From contig CM050450.1 of the NCBI GenBank assembly GCA_027563935.2, positions 32,723,439-32,787,438 on the forward strand: 64,000 nucleotides of DNA, given 5' to 3'. The notes beneath the pieces were generated by a model. The model was not told the origin of the DNA and ran no database searches. It saw nothing but the letters and a program-made list of their open reading frames with translations. Shown in pieces: positions 36,224 to 47,780 of the stretch. The DNA comes from Costus lasius (Eukaryota > Streptophyta > Magnoliopsida > Zingiberales > Costaceae). The stretch's first letter is position 1; every line of letters starts with the position of its first letter. Made by a program: the position numbers and the translations under genes.

Positions 36224-37901
36224 TGAGAGTTCCCTAAAGGGGCGAAACCCTAATCATGCAGATATAAAAAAAACTTGCATGGGCGGAATCTAGGGGTTCC
36301 TAGGATCGCATGTATGTTCATAGATCAACTTAATAAGTTTGTATAGATCAACACAAGGATCATACCATTGCCATTGCTTGGATGGCGTCTTGGAAGAAGA
36401 GGGCGATGTGGCTCTCCTCCAAAGGTGGCGCACACAAGGTGAAGATGACTACTCCCTTGGCGTTCCTTGTGCTAGCAAAGCTCCAAGGTCTCCTGATCGC
36501 GTGAAGGAGATTGAGATGATCTCTTGGCTTTCTTCTCTTCTCCTTTGCGTGAAGGCTCAACACACGAGAGGGAGGCGTCGAGAGGAAGAGGCGAAAAGAG
36601 ATGCCCCCACGAATGTAGAGGCGTGCTCTCTATTTTGGAAACATGACTTCCAAAAATAGCAAGCCACTAACATCATGCGTTCATGCGTTCACTCCAAGTG
36701 AACCATCGCATTTTTCTCTCCCCTTTGAACCATGCGCTCACTATGATGAGCTGGTTCAATTACATTTGGTTCAAGGACCAAATCAAACCAAGCCTTGGTC
36801 TAGATCAAATTAAACCATAAGGATCAAGATCTAACCATTCATCTCTTGATGCTCTTGATCTCACCGATCTAGCATCAATTCTCTCGATCGAAGCTTACCG
36901 ATCTCAAGCCCTAATCAATCAAACATGATCAGACCAGATCTCACTTACAATCAGAGTTTAAACTCCTTTAAACTGAACCAAAACAATTCAGTCCACACGA
37001 TCTGACTTAAGTAAGCCATATCATCAAATTGTGCGACCCTAAGGGTTTCCTTTAAATGTCGGTAACGATAACTTACGTTATCACGATCAGTGAGGGGTAT
37101 CTAGCAACACATCACTGTCTCCCGATATAAAGGAAAGAGTCTTCCAAGACTACACCCAAACCACAACACAAGTGTGAACCCAAGTCACTTGACATATGTG
37201 TTTCCTTTGCCACTGGACGTTCTTATTGGACAAGCGTGTCAAGCCTGTAATTCCAATATGATGAGAATGATTAGATCAGATGAAACATAGTCATCTGGGT
37301 ATGGCCATACACTTTCTCAATCATCTCATCCAGGGGGCCCCTATAGAACATCACACTCCAATCAAGGAGACGGCAATCCTATATCTATCACTAGTGCCCT
37401 AACATGACTCATGCTCACTATCCAAGATAGTCTATAACCATTATGTTTCAAATGATATTGAACTACCTCAAAACAATGCCAATCATCATTTAGAAACACA
37501 AGTGATCTCAAGTCAGAGGAAATATGCCACTTGTTTTCATAGAAGGATTATTCACATTGTGACAAGCAATTGAATATCCTAAGTAGGGTCTGTCCAGTGC
37601 ATCCAATGTACCCATGAGTCTACATCTTATTCCATACTCGAAGCATCCTATAAGATTAGAACACATATTAGTCTCAATCATATCAAGGCTGTCTCATGTT
37701 CACTAAGATATCTTGACTAAGGACAAAACTGCATGTTAGCCAAGCTGAACAGCATTGAGACATTATTTAGAAGTATACATATTGCAGCAGATGATGTAAC
37801 AACCTGAATAACAACCATTGCCTTTATAAACATAGAGTTTATACATGATACTGATATAATCCCAAGGCCTCAAACATTAGCCTTAAGGGCATACCCCAAC
37901 A
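36224..37901 (-). mobile_element. Element D 5' LTR
   Basis: A 1,678-bp LTR, nearly identical to 28867-30544. The right target duplication ATAAC follows at 37902-37906. Confidence 0.95.
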
Positions 37902-40900
37902 ATAACTTGACGAAACTTTTCTTTCATAGCAAACTGACTGAAGGAAGTCCAGTGGGAGCTCATGTACTCAAGATGATTGGGTACAAAGAAGCTCTAGAGA
38001 AACTGGGACATACCATCAATCAAGAACTTGTTGTAGACATCATCTTGCAGTCTCTCCCGGCTTCTTTCGATGCGCTCATCATTAATTTTAATATGAACAA
38101 AATCGACTGTACTCCGGCAGAATTACTGAACATGCTCTGCACTATAGAGCAGACTCTTGAGAAGGGAAAGCCTTCGTCCTCTGTCTTGATGGTTCCTTTA
38201 GGGAATAAGAAGAAGGGGAAGAAGGGCAAAACCCCTATCAAGAGCTACAACAAGGCTTTGAAACAAAAGGTGAAGCGGTCAAAGGACAACAGATTCTTCC
38301 ATTGTGGCCAGCTGGGTCACTGGAAGAAGGACTGTAGAGCGCTCCGAGGAGAGAGGAAGGGAAGTAAGCCTTTCACTTCTGGCTCAGGTATTTTCGTGAC
38401 TGAAGTCATGGTTGCTTCTTCTATTTCATGGGTGTTGGACACTGCATGTGGAGTTCACATTTGTTCAAATGTGTAGGAACTCAAGAGATGAAGACAGGTG
38501 GGACAGCATGAGGTGGACCTACGAGTTGGAAACGGGGCACGAGTTGCTGCTGTTGCTGTAGGAGAATATTACATCTCTTTAGCATCTCGATTTGTATTAG
38601 AACTTGACAATTGTTATTTTGTACCAAGCATAACAAAGAATATTATCTTTATTCCTACTCTTGTCAGGAAAGGTTTTTCATTTGAATGCAAAACTTCACA
38701 GTGTTGTATTTCATATGATAATATTGTTTATGCAACTGGGTCGATTAACAATGGGTTATACATGTTGGACATGGAATGTTCAGTACAACAAATTGATAAT
38801 AAGAAAGCCAAGTATGCTGATAACAGCACCTTGTTATGGCATAGTCGTCTAGGCCATATTAACAAGAAGCGCATTAAGCGGTTGCATGACCATGGACTGC
38901 TGGGGTCATTCTCCTGTGAGAAGCTTGATACATGCAAAGCTTGTTTAATGGGCAAGATGACGAAGACTCCTTTTTCTAATAAAGGTGAAAGGGCTCCAGG
39001 TTTACTTCACCTTTTTCACAGTGATGTGTGTGGGCCATTTAGTAAACATGCCAGAGGTGGGTATTCACACTTCATTACTTTTACTGATGATTTCAGTAGA
39101 TATGGTTATGTCTATTTAATGAGACATAAGAGTGAATCTTTTGACAAGTTCAAAGAATTCAAAAATGAAGTACAGAATCAGTTAGGCTGAAATATCAAGG
39201 CACTTCGTTCAGATCGAGGTGGAGAATACTTGAGTCGTGAGTTTACTGACTATCTGAAAGAGTGTGGGATCATCTCACAGCTCACTCCGCCAGGAACACC
39301 GCAATGGAATGGTGTGTCCGAGAGGAGGAATTAAACCTTATTGGATATGATTCGTTCTATGATGAGTCAGGCTACTCTACCTTACTCCTTTTGGGGATTT
39401 GCACTGGAAACAGCTGCAAAGGTGCTAAACCGAGTGCCATCCAAGGCCGTTTCAAAGACACCATATGAGTTATGGTATGGGAAATAGCCGAGCTTGACAT
39501 TTATCAAAATCTGGGGTTGCGAGGCTTATGTCAAAAAGCTCGCCTCTAGAAAACTGGAGAGCAGATCTGATAAATGTATATTTGTCGGATACCCTAAAGA
39601 AACTAAGGGTTATTATTTCTACGATCCCAAAGAGAATAAAGTATTTGTTGCTTGAACGGCTATTTTTCTTGAGAAGGAATTTCTTCTGCAAGAGGCCAGT
39701 GGGAGAGAAATAAAGCTGAATGAAATTCCAGAAGAAGGACAAAGTAGTCAAGCACAGTTGGATGACCCTGAACCAATAGATCAGGTTAATATTCAACCTG
39801 AGGCTCAGATATCATGGGAACCGCGTAGATCAGGAAGGATTCGTCGTGAGCCTGAGCGCTATGACGGAATCTACATCATTAATGACGAACCCCTCACTTA
39901 TGCGGATGCGGTATGTGGACCGGAGTCAACAAGATGGCTTGAAGCTATGCGAGCCGAGATGGACTCCATGTCAGATAACCAAGTCTGGGATTTGGTTGAT
40001 CCGCCTTCGGGAGTAATCCCTATAGGCTGTAAGTGGATCTTCAGAAAGAAGAAAGACATGGATGGTAACGTAGTTACCTATAAGGGCAGGCTAGTTGCGA
40101 AAGGTTTCAAACAAATCTACGGGATAGATTATGATGAAACTTTCTCTCCTGTAGCTATGTTCAAGTCCATTCGAATTCTTCTCGCGATAGCAGCATATTT
40201 TGATTATGAGATCTGGCAAATGGATGTGAAAACCGCTTTCCTTAACGGAAAATTAGAAGAGGATGTGTACATGACACAACCTGAAGGTTTCATTAACCCA
40301 TCAGAACGTCATAAAATATGCAAATTAAGGAAGTCCATTTATGGACTAAAACAAGCATCGAGAAGCTGGAATATTCGTTTTGATGAATCAGTTTCTGAAT
40401 TTGGTTTCGTCAAAAATGAAGATGACCCGTGTGTATATAAAAGGTTTAGTGGGAGCGTGATTACTTTCCTAGTCCTCTACGTCGATGATATTTTAATCAT
40501 TGGAAACGATATTCCTGAACTGCATGCAGTCAAAGCATGGTTAAGAAAATGTTTCCAAATGAAAGATTTAGGAGAAGCGACCTATATACTAGGTGTGGAG
40601 ATCTTTAGAGATAGATCTAATAGGCTTCTCGGGCTATGCCAGAGTACTTACATCGATAAGGTCCTGGAGAGATTCCATTTAGAAAATTCTAAAAGAGGAT
40701 ATCTTCCAGTCAGACATGGTCTGAATCTTTCAAAAAGCCAGTGTCCTCAAACACAGTCTGAGAAAGATGAGATGGACAATACGCCTTATGCTTCGGCTAT
40801 TGGGTCTATCATGTATGCGATGTTGTGTACTCGCCCAGACGTCGCTTACGGGTTAAGCGTAACCAGTCGGTTCCAAGGTAATCCAGGGAAGGCACACTGG

Positions 40901-41461
40901 ATTGCAGTCAAGAACATTTTAAAATATCTTCGGAGAACCAAAGATATGTTCTTGATTTATGGAGGTCAGGGAGAACTCAGTATTGAAGGATATACTGATG
41001 CTTCGTTCCAATCTGACCAAGACGATTTCCGATCGCAATCAGGCTATGTTTTTAGCTTGAATGGAGGAGCAGTGGTGTGGAAGAGTTTCAAACAATCAAT
41101 TGTTGCTGATTCCACAACAGAAGCCGAGTATGTTGCAGCCTCAGAAGCATCAAAGGAGGCAGTATGGATTCATAAGTTCATTCAGGAACTTGGTGTTGTT
41201 CCTTCAAGTGCAGATCCATTGGTTATCTTCTGTGATAACACTGGAGCGATTGCACAAGCGACGGAACCACGGTCACACCAGAAGTCCAAGCACATACAAA
41301 GAAGGTTTCACTTGATCCGTGAAATCATTGATCGAGGAGACATCAAGATCTGCAAGATTCATACAGATGACAATCTAGCTGACCCGCTTACAAAGCCTCT
41401 GGCGCAGCAGAAGCATGAGAAGCACTGTAATAATATGGGTTTGAGATTTCTCAACCATTAG
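37902..41461 (+). pseudogene. Element C gag-pol, continued after D
   Basis: Starting with the right ATAAC copy, Gag resumes (LTKLFFHSKLTEG). The zinc knuckle has a Cys changed to Phe (FFHCGQLGHW, near 38290). Protease WVLDTACGVH, pre-integrase LWHSRLGHINK and integrase HSDVCGP and SDRGGEY follow. From 39758 to 41461 a 567-codon frame is open with RT (YVDDILIIGND) and RNase H (YTDASF, TTEAEY, CDNTGAI), ending MGLRFLNH. Stops before that are at 38474, 38489, 39188, 39332, 39485 and 39653. Most match C-to-T changes of CAG or CGA. The copy cannot make a full polyprotein. Confidence 0.92.
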
Positions 41462-41469
41462 TTTAAGTG

Positions 41470-41481
41470 CAAGTGGGAGAT
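41470..41481 (+). promoter_or_regulatory. Element C polypurine tract
   Basis: CAAGTGGGAGAT just before the 3' LTR at 41482, nine bases after the pol stop. Confidence 0.75.
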
Positions 41482-42169
41482 TGTTAGGGTATGCCCTTAA
41501 GGCTAATGTTTGAGGCCTTGGGTTATTTTCAGTATCATGTATAAACTATATATATATGTTTTTATAAAGGCAATTGTTGTTATTCAGATTGTTACATTAT
41601 CTGCTGTTGTATGTATACTTCTGAGTAATGTCTCAATTATGTTCAGCTTAGCTGACATTCAGCGTTCTCCTTAGTCGAGATATCTCGGTGAACATGAGAC
41701 AGCCTTGATATGATTGAGACTAATATGTGTTCTAAACTTATAGGATGCTTCGGGCATAGAATAAGATTTAGACACATAGGTGCATTGGATGTACTGGACT
41801 GACCCTACTTAGGATATTCAATTGTTTGTCACAATGTGAATAATCCTTGTATGCAAGCAAGTGGTATATTCCCTCTGACTTGAGATCACTTGTGTTTCTA
41901 AGTGATGATTGGCATTATCTTGAGGTAGTTCAATATCATTTGAAAGATAATGGTTAAGGATTATCTTGGATAGTGGGCATGAGTCATGTTAGGGCACTTG
42001 TGATAGATATAGGATTGCCTCTCCTAGTTGGAGTGTGATGTTCTAAAGGGCCCCCTGGATGAAATGGTTGAGAATGTGTATGGCCATACCCAGACGACTA
42101 TGTTCGTCTGATCTAACCATTTTCATCATGTTGGAATCGTAGGCTTGACATGCTTGTCCAATGGGAACA
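41482..42169 (+). mobile_element. Element C 3' LTR, truncated
   Basis: The first 688 bp of the LTR match 25041 onward and stop after CAATGGGAACA. About 970 bp are missing. The next base begins unrelated gypsy-type sequence, so a deletion or recombination joined them. Confidence 0.92.
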
Positions 42170-42539
42170 CCACTTACGCGTCATGCCCGTGCATGCCTTG
42201 GCGATAGCTGCAAACGTCCATCACGGCCGTGCGTCCCTTCACACCCCTGCCCGTGAATTCTTCGGCGCTGAGTGCAGAAGAGTCTGCGAGGCATTCACGG
42301 CCGTGCATGGATGCACGGGTGCGACCGTGAATGGCTCGCAAGTGCCTGAAAAGTCTAGAAAAATTACCATCAACAAGGTACAACTTAGAGAGCACGAATA
42401 TGAAAGAAAAATTGAAAAACAACAAAGACTAAATTACGAAAATAAATAAGAAATAGGGTAAACAAGAGTAAACAAGAAGTTGGGTTACCTCCGAACAAGC
42501 GCTTCTTTAAGGTCACTAGTTTGACCAATGTCTAAATAA
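42170..42539. other. GGCCGTG-rich segment, no gene seen
   Basis: This contains several CACGGCCGTG-type motifs (for example near 42225 and 42297), similar in make-up to the repeat at 44376. After about 42480 the sequence looks like the 3' side of a gypsy gag-protease region on the minus strand. No open frame is supported. Confidence 0.35.
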
Positions 42540-43148
42540 TCATGGTGGTCTTGGTGGAGTAGAGCCGAAATAAATGGCGTGTAGTCTCCGTTTTCTTCGT
42601 TGCCTGAAAATTGTACATGTTAAAATAGAGATAAAATACAACAGTACAATTATTGTTGTTCTTAAATGATATGGAACAAGAAGATAGTTAAACTCAAAAA
42701 TTCTCTCAATGCCCTTCAATTCCTTGTCTTCAAGCGCTTCATGTAGCACTCTCTTAGGGTCAACTCCTAGACCATCATCTATCAATGTCATATAAGCCAA
42801 CTCCTTCTCTTCATTTGGACTTGCCAAGTCGTCAAGCTCTCCTTCGAAATGTCCCTTCTTGCCTCTTGATGATCCTGCACTCTCTTCCACCACCTCAACG
42901 CTGCAGTAGGAACCTGAAAAAAAAGATGATTTCTCATTATTAGTAGATAGGTCAAATTCTAGGATGTTCTCACTAATGTTCAATGACAGCTTTCCATGTT
43001 TGACGTCTATTACAGCTCTGGCTATAGCGAGGAATGGCCTGCCCAATATAAGAGGAAGTCTGGAATTCTCTGTCATATCTAAAACCACGAAGTCCACAGG
43101 AACAAAGAGTTCCCTAACTTTAATGGGCACATCCTCCACAATTCCCAC
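42540..43148 (-). pseudogene. Athila/Tat-type (Ty3/gypsy) protease fragment
   Basis: A 202-codon minus-strand frame. Its first half reads GIVEDVPIKVRELFVPVDFV, then RLPLILGRPFLAIARAVIDV and HGKLSLNISENILEFDL. The ILGRPFL-x-x-A-x-A-x-IDV pattern is the C-terminal half of the aspartic protease of Athila/Tat-group elements. The catalytic DLGAS part upstream is missing because the homology stops near 43150. The tail is acidic linker sequence. Not expected to be functional. Confidence 0.7.
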
Positions 43149-44080
43149 TGGATGATGTGTAGATGATGTAGCAACTAATAGGTGAGGGGATCCTTAAGCC
43201 GTACTCTAGGGTTGTACACAATGCTCGATAAAACAGGAGAGGGTCGTGAGACGAGGGAAGAGAAAATGCGTCAGAAAAGTGCAGGGAATCTAGTAGAAAG
43301 CACGACAAAACAGCGATGAGTTTGAATAGGGAAACACGAATGCGAATGAAGAGAATGACACCCAACTAAGTAATACAGCACACTAACTTCGTAGCAAATT
43401 TAGCGAATTCTTGTAGCTCTCTTAGCGCATTTTAAGCTTAGCTTGCATTGGGGGACTGCAGCTTTGCGGGGTTCAGCTCGCGCATCTACGCAGCTAAAAC
43501 AAACCAAGAACAAGAGATACCACGCCTTCGAAGAACGGACAGTCGTGGGTGACGAAGAAAGGAGAAAGCCAACTCGGTATCAAAGCAAGAAAATAGAAAA
43601 TAACATGCGAACCTGACCCACCGGAGGGTGGGATTTACTTCTTATAAAGCTGGAAGCCACGCTGAGTCGAGACACCGGTCACTGACTCTGCAACTCCGTA
43701 GGCGAAGCAACTTCGCCTTCCACACAAGCTGGAAGCTCATTCTAGCTCACCAGGAGATCCCTTCCTCTAAGAGAACTACTCAACACTCAGCCCTACCTCC
43801 TCTTTTATAGAATAAGAGGGGTGGGAACAAGCAAAACACATAAGAGACAACCTACTCTAACAAACTAACTACTCTTGCAGGCCACTAAAGTGGTCAATCT
43901 GTAACTACAAGACAAGGAATAACAACTACCTAATATTCTCCAAAGCTGGTCGCACGATCCTGCATCTTTGTACGGAGACGGTTTAGACGCGCTCGGAGCA
44001 CATCGCGACAAAACAGCAGAACTTCGATGTCGTGGGCTGGGCCACCATTGTTGCGGCTCAGTCCTGGGCCGTGTTGCTAA
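43149..44080. other. No gene seen; possible gypsy LTR or leader
   Basis: No coding homology on either strand. A TATA-like TTTTATAGAATA is enclosed by CCTCTT/AAGAGG (43799-43819), and two AAGCTGGAAGC segments occur near 43647 and 43725. It could be LTR or leader sequence of one of the neighbouring antisense gypsy elements. I found no LTR ends. Confidence 0.3.
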
Positions 44081-44700
44081 TCAGATTAAGTGGCCCACTT
44101 GGAGTTGGATCTTTAGGGGTTTGGCTCGTAGTGCCCTTCGGCTGCGCCACTTCGGTATGGATGGAAAGAGTGCTAATGACACCCAATAAAAGGTCCGAGG
44201 GCTTACTTTAGTGTTGGGATCGCCGGATCTCCACCTTGTTGGGCTTCTTTGGGTTGTCATGGGGAGGAGCAACATGGTAGGGAGGGCGATGCACATCGAA
44301 ATGGGGTCGTCAGGGCTTGATTTGATCTTTAGGGGCGAACACGGCCCGGCCGTGATGGTGAACATGGCCGTGTTCGGAGTTGCCGAAATCCACAGAATCA
44401 AGCACGGCTTGCCCGTGACCAGGAGCACGCCCGTGACTGGAGTTGCCAAAATCGACATAATCAAGCACGGCCGGCCCGTGACCAGGAGCACGCCCATGAC
44501 TGGAGTTGCCGAAATCCACAGAATCAAGCACCGCCGTTCTGTGACCAAGAGCACGCCCGTGACTATTTCTAGGCACTTCGGCTAAAGTGGGCACGATGTG
44601 CGGCACTGGCATGGCTGCAGGCATGTCGGCGTTCACGTCTGCGGGTGACTGTCTCACGACCGTGATGGTGGGCACGGCCTGGCCGTGTCGGGGTATGGGG
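44081..44700 (-). pseudogene. Tail downstream of a gypsy integrase, His/Gly-rich repeats
   Basis: Minus-strand sequence following the integrase C-terminus. One frame (44675-44310) contains three copies of a 21-residue repeat with VDFGNSSHGRAPGHG, and other frames across the repeat are also open because the unit is 63 bp. Whether it was translated as a pol extension or belongs to the LTR is unclear. Confidence 0.35.
44376..44564 (-). repeat. Three 63-bp tandem repeats
   Basis: Units start at 44376, 44439 and 44502 (GGAGTTGCCGAAATCCACAG on the plus strand) and contain two inverted CACGGGC-type motifs each. The 63-bp length keeps all frames in phase. Confidence 0.85.
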
Positions 44701-44708
44701 GACTATGG

Positions 44709-45305
44709 CTAAGGCGAAAATTCCGGGAAAAATTCCTGGGGTCCTGGGGAGTCTCCCCAAATGTCTTTTGGAGGGATTGGGCCGCCCTCAAGTGTGTTCA
44801 TGGGCCCATATGCTCCTGCATCAGCTTCCACTGCGTGATCTGATGAGTTCTCCTCCGGAGGACTAGGTGGTAGTGGGTCGTCGGGGTCAGATGGGCCCTC
44901 CAAAGGGCCGTGGAAGGGGAGGAGGTCTGCCACGTTGAAGACGGGGTGGATCCCCATGTCCTCGGGTAAGTCCAGAACGAGGTCTGCCGCATCACCGCGT
45001 AAGGTCCCATGTAACGCGGCTGAAGCTTAAAATGCGCCCTATTGGATAGACGCTCAGGGTGGATACGCACGCTCACCAGCTCACCTACAGAGAAATGACA
45101 TGGCCTACGATGCTCGTTGGCCTTCATTGCATTATGAATGTTGCCCGAAAAGATACAACACCGGACCTCATCATGCAGACTAACTATATGCTGGGCAAAG
45201 GAATATGCATGCGGGGAGAGATGAGACTCCATGGGAAGGTCATGCAGGTCTGTAGGTTTACGCAGTTGATGGCCCGAAACGATCTGGAAGGGAGTAAGAC
45301 CCATA
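44709..45305 (-). pseudogene. Ty3/gypsy integrase C-terminal fragment
   Basis: Minus strand, starting at 45304 at GLTPFQIVSGHQLRKP. It continues with the zinc-independent C-terminal region (HRRPCHFSVGELVSVRIHPE then FKLQPRYMGPYAV). After one frameshift near 44970 it reads MGIHPVFNVADLLPFHGP in another frame. These are standard landmarks of the integrase end in plant gypsy elements (TPF-x-IVYG, GD-x-V, RK-x-GPF, FNV-DL). Core catalytic parts are missing, cut off by the copia LTR inserted at 45306. No chromodomain could be recognised in the remainder, so lineage is open. Confidence 0.75.
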
Positions 45306-46454
45306 TGTTAGTGTTTATGCCCTAGGACCTTAGGATGGTCCATGGGATATGTGCATCACATTTAGTTGATATATGAGTTATCCTGGCATTGTCGTTGTTA
45401 TGCAGAGTTGTACATCTGTGCATATGTACATTTCCATATACAATGTCCCTAAGAGATAGATTTTATCTAGTCTCTGTGTTTATCCCTAGTCGAGAATCAT
45501 CGTGGATATGAGATCTATGATTCGCTTGAGACTAGTATATACGCTGGTTGAGCACGGGTTGCTAACGCAGGAATATGCGTATATCAAGGGAGATATACTG
45601 GATCGACCCACCGTGATGATTCATCTTAGTGTCGCGAGATAAATATCACAATGACAGAGTTGCGCTTGTCCTAGACTTGAGGGCATTGGTATCTCTATAT
45701 AGTGATTGATGTACTTTGATGCAACCTAACGCTTCACCGTAAAAGGAAAGTCATAATAATTGTCATTGGGTATGTCATAAGCCGTATGGGAGATTCAATG
45801 TGCCAATAGAGGATTTGCCCCTTCCTTACGGGGAAGCTTGATTGACCATGGCGCCCCTATATGGATGACAGAAAGTGTATGGCCATACCCAGGTGAGAAC
45901 CTGATTTAGTCATGCCATATTATTGGGATTAACAAGTGTGACACACTTGCCCAATCAGGACATCAGTTGGCAAAAGGACAAAGCTGCACTTGTACTTTGT
46001 CACAGTTTTAGGGGATATCGATGATGACACCATTCTGATAACTTGGGTAGCAATGATGTACTGCTAGCTGCCACTAATTGCTTGTGATGATTTAGTCATC
46101 ACTGCCAATGTCTGAAGAACCTACAGGGTTGCACACCTTGACACTCGAGTTCTCATACTGATCGTTTAGCCTCTGATCGAATCATTGTGTGATTCAGATC
46201 TTTTTGGGGAACTGATGCTTTGAGACTTTTATAGAGGAGATGATATTTTATTTTAGTTCATTATTGTCCACTAGTTGACTCTAGTGGACCATGTTTGACC
46301 TTTGTTGACCTGTGTTGTCAAAATGAGTCAAACAAGGGTCTAGGTGCAAGTTTGGGCTTGGCACTTTAGTCACATGAATAAAATAAAATTATTAATTGGC
46401 AAGAGAATTTTTCTCTGGGCTAATTAAAAAGCTTGGGCGCAATTCACAATTAAT

Positions 46455-46520
46455 TGCGTCTATGGGGATTCGAACCCATGACACTTAATTGTGAACAGGC
46501 GCCTATGCTCATTATCCCAC
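46455..46520 (-). other. tRNA-like fossil in LTR F
   Basis: The minus strand carries a perfect RNA polymerase III box B (GGTTCGAATCC, 46476-46466) in ATGGGTTCGAATCCCCAT, a T-arm-like context. I cannot close the T-stem fully or find a good D-arm or acceptor stem, so this is not called as a tRNA gene. Confidence 0.3.
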
Positions 46521-46557
46521 ATGGGAAAGATCTCCAGTGTGCGTCTGGTTCTGCTAT

Positions 46558-46565
46558 TATAAATA
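46558..46565 (+). promoter_or_regulatory. LTR F TATA box
   Basis: TATAAATA within the LTR at a position like that of TATAAATG in element A. Confidence 0.6.
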
Positions 46566-47006
46566 GAGAGGCCCACCTAGGAGATGTTTTGTACCAAACT
46601 CTTCTCTTGTCTCTAGTTGTCGCCTCCCCTCTGCCCCTTGGCGTGAGGGTCTAGGAGGTGACAATAAATAAAAGTTTTTCGGCATCAAAGTTTGGGACAA
46701 GTGGCAGTGCTACCCACTCCTTGTCGCTAACACCCCTTCTTCTCCTTGGCGTTGGCGCAAGTTGAGAAGGCTAGAGGCGTGGATCTCATCTTCTGGGGCT
46801 AGCACCCAGCGCAGAGATTGGAGAGGACTCGAGGAGTCTGTGTGTGCGCGATTGCAGAGGACGGGCCCTTTCACGTCTTCACCATCGGCCGCTCCTAAAC
46901 GTTGCTTGATAAGATACTGCCCTCTTTACATCCTTTGTATTCTTCATAAGATAGTCCTTATTGTTGAATTAGGAATCTCGTTTCGGGCTCGCTTCCGCAA
47001 TTGTTG

Positions 47007-47345
47007 AAATTCGTATAACATGGCACCGACATCGTCTGTTATACCATGTTCATCCCGTGTTATACGATGTCTGTGCCATGTTATACGAATTTCAGATCTT
47101 GTTATACTAGTTCGTCTCGTGTTATACGATGTTTGTGCCATGTTATATGAATTTCAGATCCTGTTATACCATGTTCGTCCCGTGTTATATGATGTCTGTT
47201 CCATCATACCATTTTTCAAATCTTGTTATACCATGTTATACCACGCGACAAACATTGTATAACAGATGACAAACATGGTATAACAAGAACTGATATTCGT
47301 ATAACATGGCACAGACATCGTATAACATGCGACAAACATGGTAGA
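47007..47345. repeat. GTTATAC/GTATAAC array, direct and inverted
   Basis: GTTATAC cores recur at about 21-bp steps and higher-order units of about 62 bp (CCATG at 47076, 47138 and 47201). The unit occurs in both orientations: ATTCGTATAACATGGCAC at 47010 and 47289 is the reverse complement of GTGCCATGTTATACGAAT at 47073. The block can thus fold back. It lies just past the 3' end of the Ulp1-like pseudogene. Confidence 0.8.
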
Positions 47346-47440
47346 TACTCACATATCATTTAACGTAGATACATATAACACACTGTATAGGAAAATACTA
47401 TTTTACATGGTATAACAAACAAATGATTGTCTGTTACAAT

Positions 47441-47698
47441 CTACATACGACCATATTCCGACATTAAACAACCTATAAATAGCTCAAGACTAATTTGTGC
47501 CCTCATAGCTGGGATCTGCTTTTGGGAGAAGTTAAACTTTTTACTGGAAACGAGACATTCCATGAACTTCACCACAAAAACTCCACAATCAACTAGATTA
47601 TCTTGCTTTGGGCAATCAGCATCCCATATCCGTTGATAATCTGCTATAGAAAATTTTCCTTTAGTCTACACACTCAAATGGGTATCTAAAAGCTTTAC
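47441..47698 (-). pseudogene. Exon 9: C48 catalytic Cys
   Basis: Preceded by TTTATGCAG. It reads VKLLDTHLSV, a TAG (47668-47666), then IWDADCPKQDNLVDCGVFVV and the stop TAG at 47443-47441. Gln of KQDN and Cys of DCG match the oxyanion and nucleophile positions of Ulp1-type proteases. Confidence 0.85.
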
Positions 47699-47780
47699 CT
47701 GCATAAATAATGGCACAACAGATTATGAAACTTCAACATAGGAAAACTAGTCGTGTATAACAAATACACTAAACACTCAC

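Larger units (their letters stand above)
28867..37901 (-). mobile_element. Element D: near-intact antisense copia element nested in C
   Basis: A 9.03-kb element with 3' LTR 28867-30544, internal region 30545-36223 and 5' LTR 36224-37901, flanked by ATAAC. Both LTRs are 1,678 bp and I spot fewer than 25 differences, fewer per base than in A or C. It is probably the youngest copia insertion here. It belongs to the same subfamily as C. Confidence 0.95.
25041..42169 (+). mobile_element. Element C: copia retrotransposon, interrupted by D
   Basis: Angela/BARE-like element with 5' LTR 25041-26695, internal region 26696-28866 plus 37907-41481, and a truncated 3' LTR 41482-42169. It carries the antisense element D in gag. 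LTR start TGTTAGGGTATGCCC and leader hairpins differ from A and B, so it is a second subfamily. About a dozen differences are seen over the 688 bp shared by its two LTRs. The target duplication cannot be checked because the 3' LTR end is missing. Confidence 0.92.
45306..47004 (+). mobile_element. Copia LTR F, 3' end missing
   Basis: An Angela/BARE-like LTR beginning TGTTAGTGTTTATGCCCTAGG. It shares landmarks with the others (CCTGGCATTGTCGTTGTTATG near 45380, CCTTGACACTCGAGTTCTC near 46140). It carries a perfect TATA box at 46558. Homology ends at CGCTTCCGCAATTGTTG, roughly 50 bp before the expected CCAACA end, where the GTTATA-type array begins. No primer site or internal region follows, so it is a truncated or solo LTR. 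Confidence 0.85.

Noticed and set aside
44211..44585. A plus-strand 124-codon frame across the 63-bp repeat
   Set aside because: A repeat with a length divisible by three leaves many frames open on both strands. The neighbouring integrase is on the minus strand.
46440..46520. A tRNA gene in LTR F
   Set aside because: Only box B and part of a T-arm can be drawn. Acceptor stem, D-arm and anticodon arm do not close.
45306..47004. LTR F as a clean solo LTR
   Set aside because: The 3' end is missing and no target duplication can be shown, so a truncated element is equally possible.
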